A stretch of DNA of 64,000 bases from the IMG/VR virus record IMGVR_UViG_3300013126_000026, positions 1 to 64,000 of that record. One strand, written 5' to 3'. Made by a program: the position numbers and the translations under genes. The notes under the pieces are model-generated. The model had not been told where the DNA came from and did no database searches. It saw only the letters and a list, made by a program, of their open reading frames with translations. Shown here in pieces: positions 62,885 to 64,000 of the stretch (within the stretch, counting starts at the first letter, position 1; each line of letters starts with the position of its first letter). The stretch is from a virus.

Positions 62885-64000
62885 CTATCTAATTTTTCTA
62901 ATGCTAATAATATCTGTTGGTTTATTTTTCATAAATTCATCGACCTTGTTCTTTTTGACCTTAATTAATTTTCGTACTGGATCAATTTTTCTAAAACTCT
63001 TTGTAGGCAAAAGGACCTCTAAACAAAGATTGGATTGATAAATTGTATGGTAATCAGGATCGAATGGTCCTTGGTTCATAACATTATCAATGAATACTAG
63101 ATAAATTCTACCAGTATCGGTGCGTTCTTTTAGAATGCCACTTTGGAATACTTCTTCAGCACTCATTGACTTCTTTCTAAGGTCTTTACGCTTTTCGTAT
63201 TTTACATAGAGTTCTTCAAAGAGTTCTGTATTTTTATAGAAGGCTTCGTACAAATCGGGCACCTCGTTTGGATCGAAGAATGTGATATCTTCTTTGTTTT
63301 TAAATCTACGCCAAAAGAATGCTGATAATACGACTCCGTAGTCCATGTGGCGTACTCTAGTTTCTTCAGTCCCTTGATTGTTTTTAAGTACGATAAGATC
63401 ATCAAACTGATGATGCCAAATTGGATAAAACACAGTAGCACTAGCATTTCGTATACCTCCTTGACTGCAACTACGCAAATCACCGAACCATTTCTTTAAG
63501 AAAGGAATCATACCAGTATGCATGATTTCTCCACCACGAATAGGACTACCTAATGGACGTAATCTACCTATTTCTAATCCTATACCAGCACGTTTGCTAG
63601 CATACTTTGCCATCATTTCACCACTAGCAAAAATACTATCAAGGTCGTCATCACTACGGATAAGAACGCAACTACTAAACTGTTTAGTTGGAGTGCCAAG
63701 CCCAGCCAGCACAGGAGTAGCAAGAGTGAAAAGACCATCACTGGCAGCATTATAATATTCCTTTATGTAGCGCATTCTAGCATTGTTTGGTTCTTCTTTA
63801 TGAAATACTGTAGCAGCAGCAATCATATAGCGCACTTGTGGTGTTTCATAGATTTCTTTTGTGCTACGATTTCTTACTAGATATTTTTCTATAAGTTGTT
63901 CGATGGCAGCATAGCTATATAATTCATCTTTACTATGGTCTATCATGTCGTTCATTTTATTCCAATCTTCGACAGTATACCATTCTAATAGTTCCTGTGT
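62885..64000 (-). CDS. nrdA: Ribonucleotide reductase large subunit, N-terminal half (NrdA-a), partial at the window edge
   Basis: The frame is open to the right edge: ELLEWYTVEDWNKMNDMIDH precedes the first in-window ATG (63955), matching the E. coli region before IDHDRD, so 63955 is not the true start. Contains the partner Cys (KQFSSCVLI, E. coli Cys225), and SNLCLEVLLPTK with Asn437, Cys439 and Glu441 equivalents. After LPTKSF comes about 32 residues of unrelated sequence (basic), then stop: the split point. Confidence 0.92.
   Translation of the reverse strand, partial: TQELLEWYTVEDWNKMNDMIDHSKDELYSYAAIEQLIEKYLVRNRSTKEIYETPQVRYMIAAATVFHKEEPNNARMRYIKEYYNAASDGLFTLATPVLAGLGTPTKQFSSCVLIRSDDDLDSIFASGEMMAKYASKRAGIGLEIGRLRPLGSPIRGGEIMHTGMIPFLKKWFGDLRSCSQGGIRNASATVFYPIWHHQFDDLIVLKNNQGTEETRVRHMDYGVVLSAFFWRRFKNKEDITFFDPNEVPDLYEAFYKNTELFEELYVKYEKRKDLRKKSMSAEEVFQSGILKERTDTGRIYLVFIDNVMNQGPFDPDYHTIYQSNLCLEVLLPTKSFRKIDPVRKLIKVKKNKVDEFMKNKPTDIISIRKIR

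Noticed and set aside
1-64000. Insertion sequences, integrase, attachment sites, toxin-antitoxin pairs
   Set aside because: No transposase, integrase or recombinase motif was seen, and no direct repeats of att type next to tRNAs. Mobile elements here are homing endonucleases only.

Overview
The window is a 64 kb piece of an AT-rich, densely packed tailed-phage genome, read almost entirely on the minus strand. Only five genes are on the plus strand. Evidence for a large lytic, T4-like phage of a Gram-negative (probably proteobacterial) host: an ATP-dependent DNA ligase of T4 gp30 type, class Ia ribonucleotide reductase with glutaredoxin, dCMP deaminase, a PAAR spike protein, a SleB-type lysis hydrolase, several GIY-YIG and HNH homing-type endonucleases, and a tRNA array of about 28 genes. 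Host-derived envelope and redox proteins (a c-type cytochrome, a glycine-zipper protein, IscU) look proteobacterial. The host assignment is an inference.

Layout. 1-9.4 kb: short early-type genes behind near-consensus sigma70 promoters, with a GGQ release-factor-like protein, a PsiE-like membrane protein, a SWIM zinc protein, cytochrome c, a class II aldolase and two 2OG-Fe(II) oxygenases. 9.4-12 kb: an 835-residue RCC1-repeat protein. 12.2-19.7 kb: a protein-quality block (ClpP, ClpS, Hsp20, ClpX, ribosomal protein bS21) mixed with SprT and putative packaged proteins. 19.7-29.3 kb: membrane protein, DNA ligase, many small genes, dCMP deaminase. 29.3-50.3 kb: the tRNA array, interrupted by homing endonucleases, 2OG oxygenases, a compact subtilase, a PP-loop fusion, peptide deformylase, a sugar/glycan cassette (42.0-47.1 kb) and several gene-free, hairpin-rich stretches that look like structured RNAs. 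50.5-55.9 kb: GNAT, methyltransferase-like protein, IscU, MetK and the lysis pair. 56-59.5 kb: virion (tail/baseplate) proteins and PAAR. 59.5-64 kb: glutaredoxin, NrdB, and an NrdA gene split in two by a GIY-YIG endonuclease. It runs off the right edge.

How it works together. The phage appears to re-equip host translation (tRNAs for nominally all 20 amino acids, bS21, peptide deformylase, a GGQ rescue factor, MetK for SAM) and host proteolysis (ClpX with an IGF loop, ClpP, the N-degron adaptor ClpS, a small heat-shock protein and a J-domain protein). Nucleotide supply comes from RNR, glutaredoxin and dCMP deaminase. IscU and cytochrome c suggest support of Fe-S or respiratory metabolism. Three otherwise unrelated proteins begin with a similar short peptide ending in a T4 prohead-protease-like site, so they may be packaged in the capsid. 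The strongest candidates for undescribed biology are the hairpin-rich RNA locus at 36.85-37.5 kb with its repeated 15-bp inverted arms, the aberrant tRNAs, and the split NrdA.
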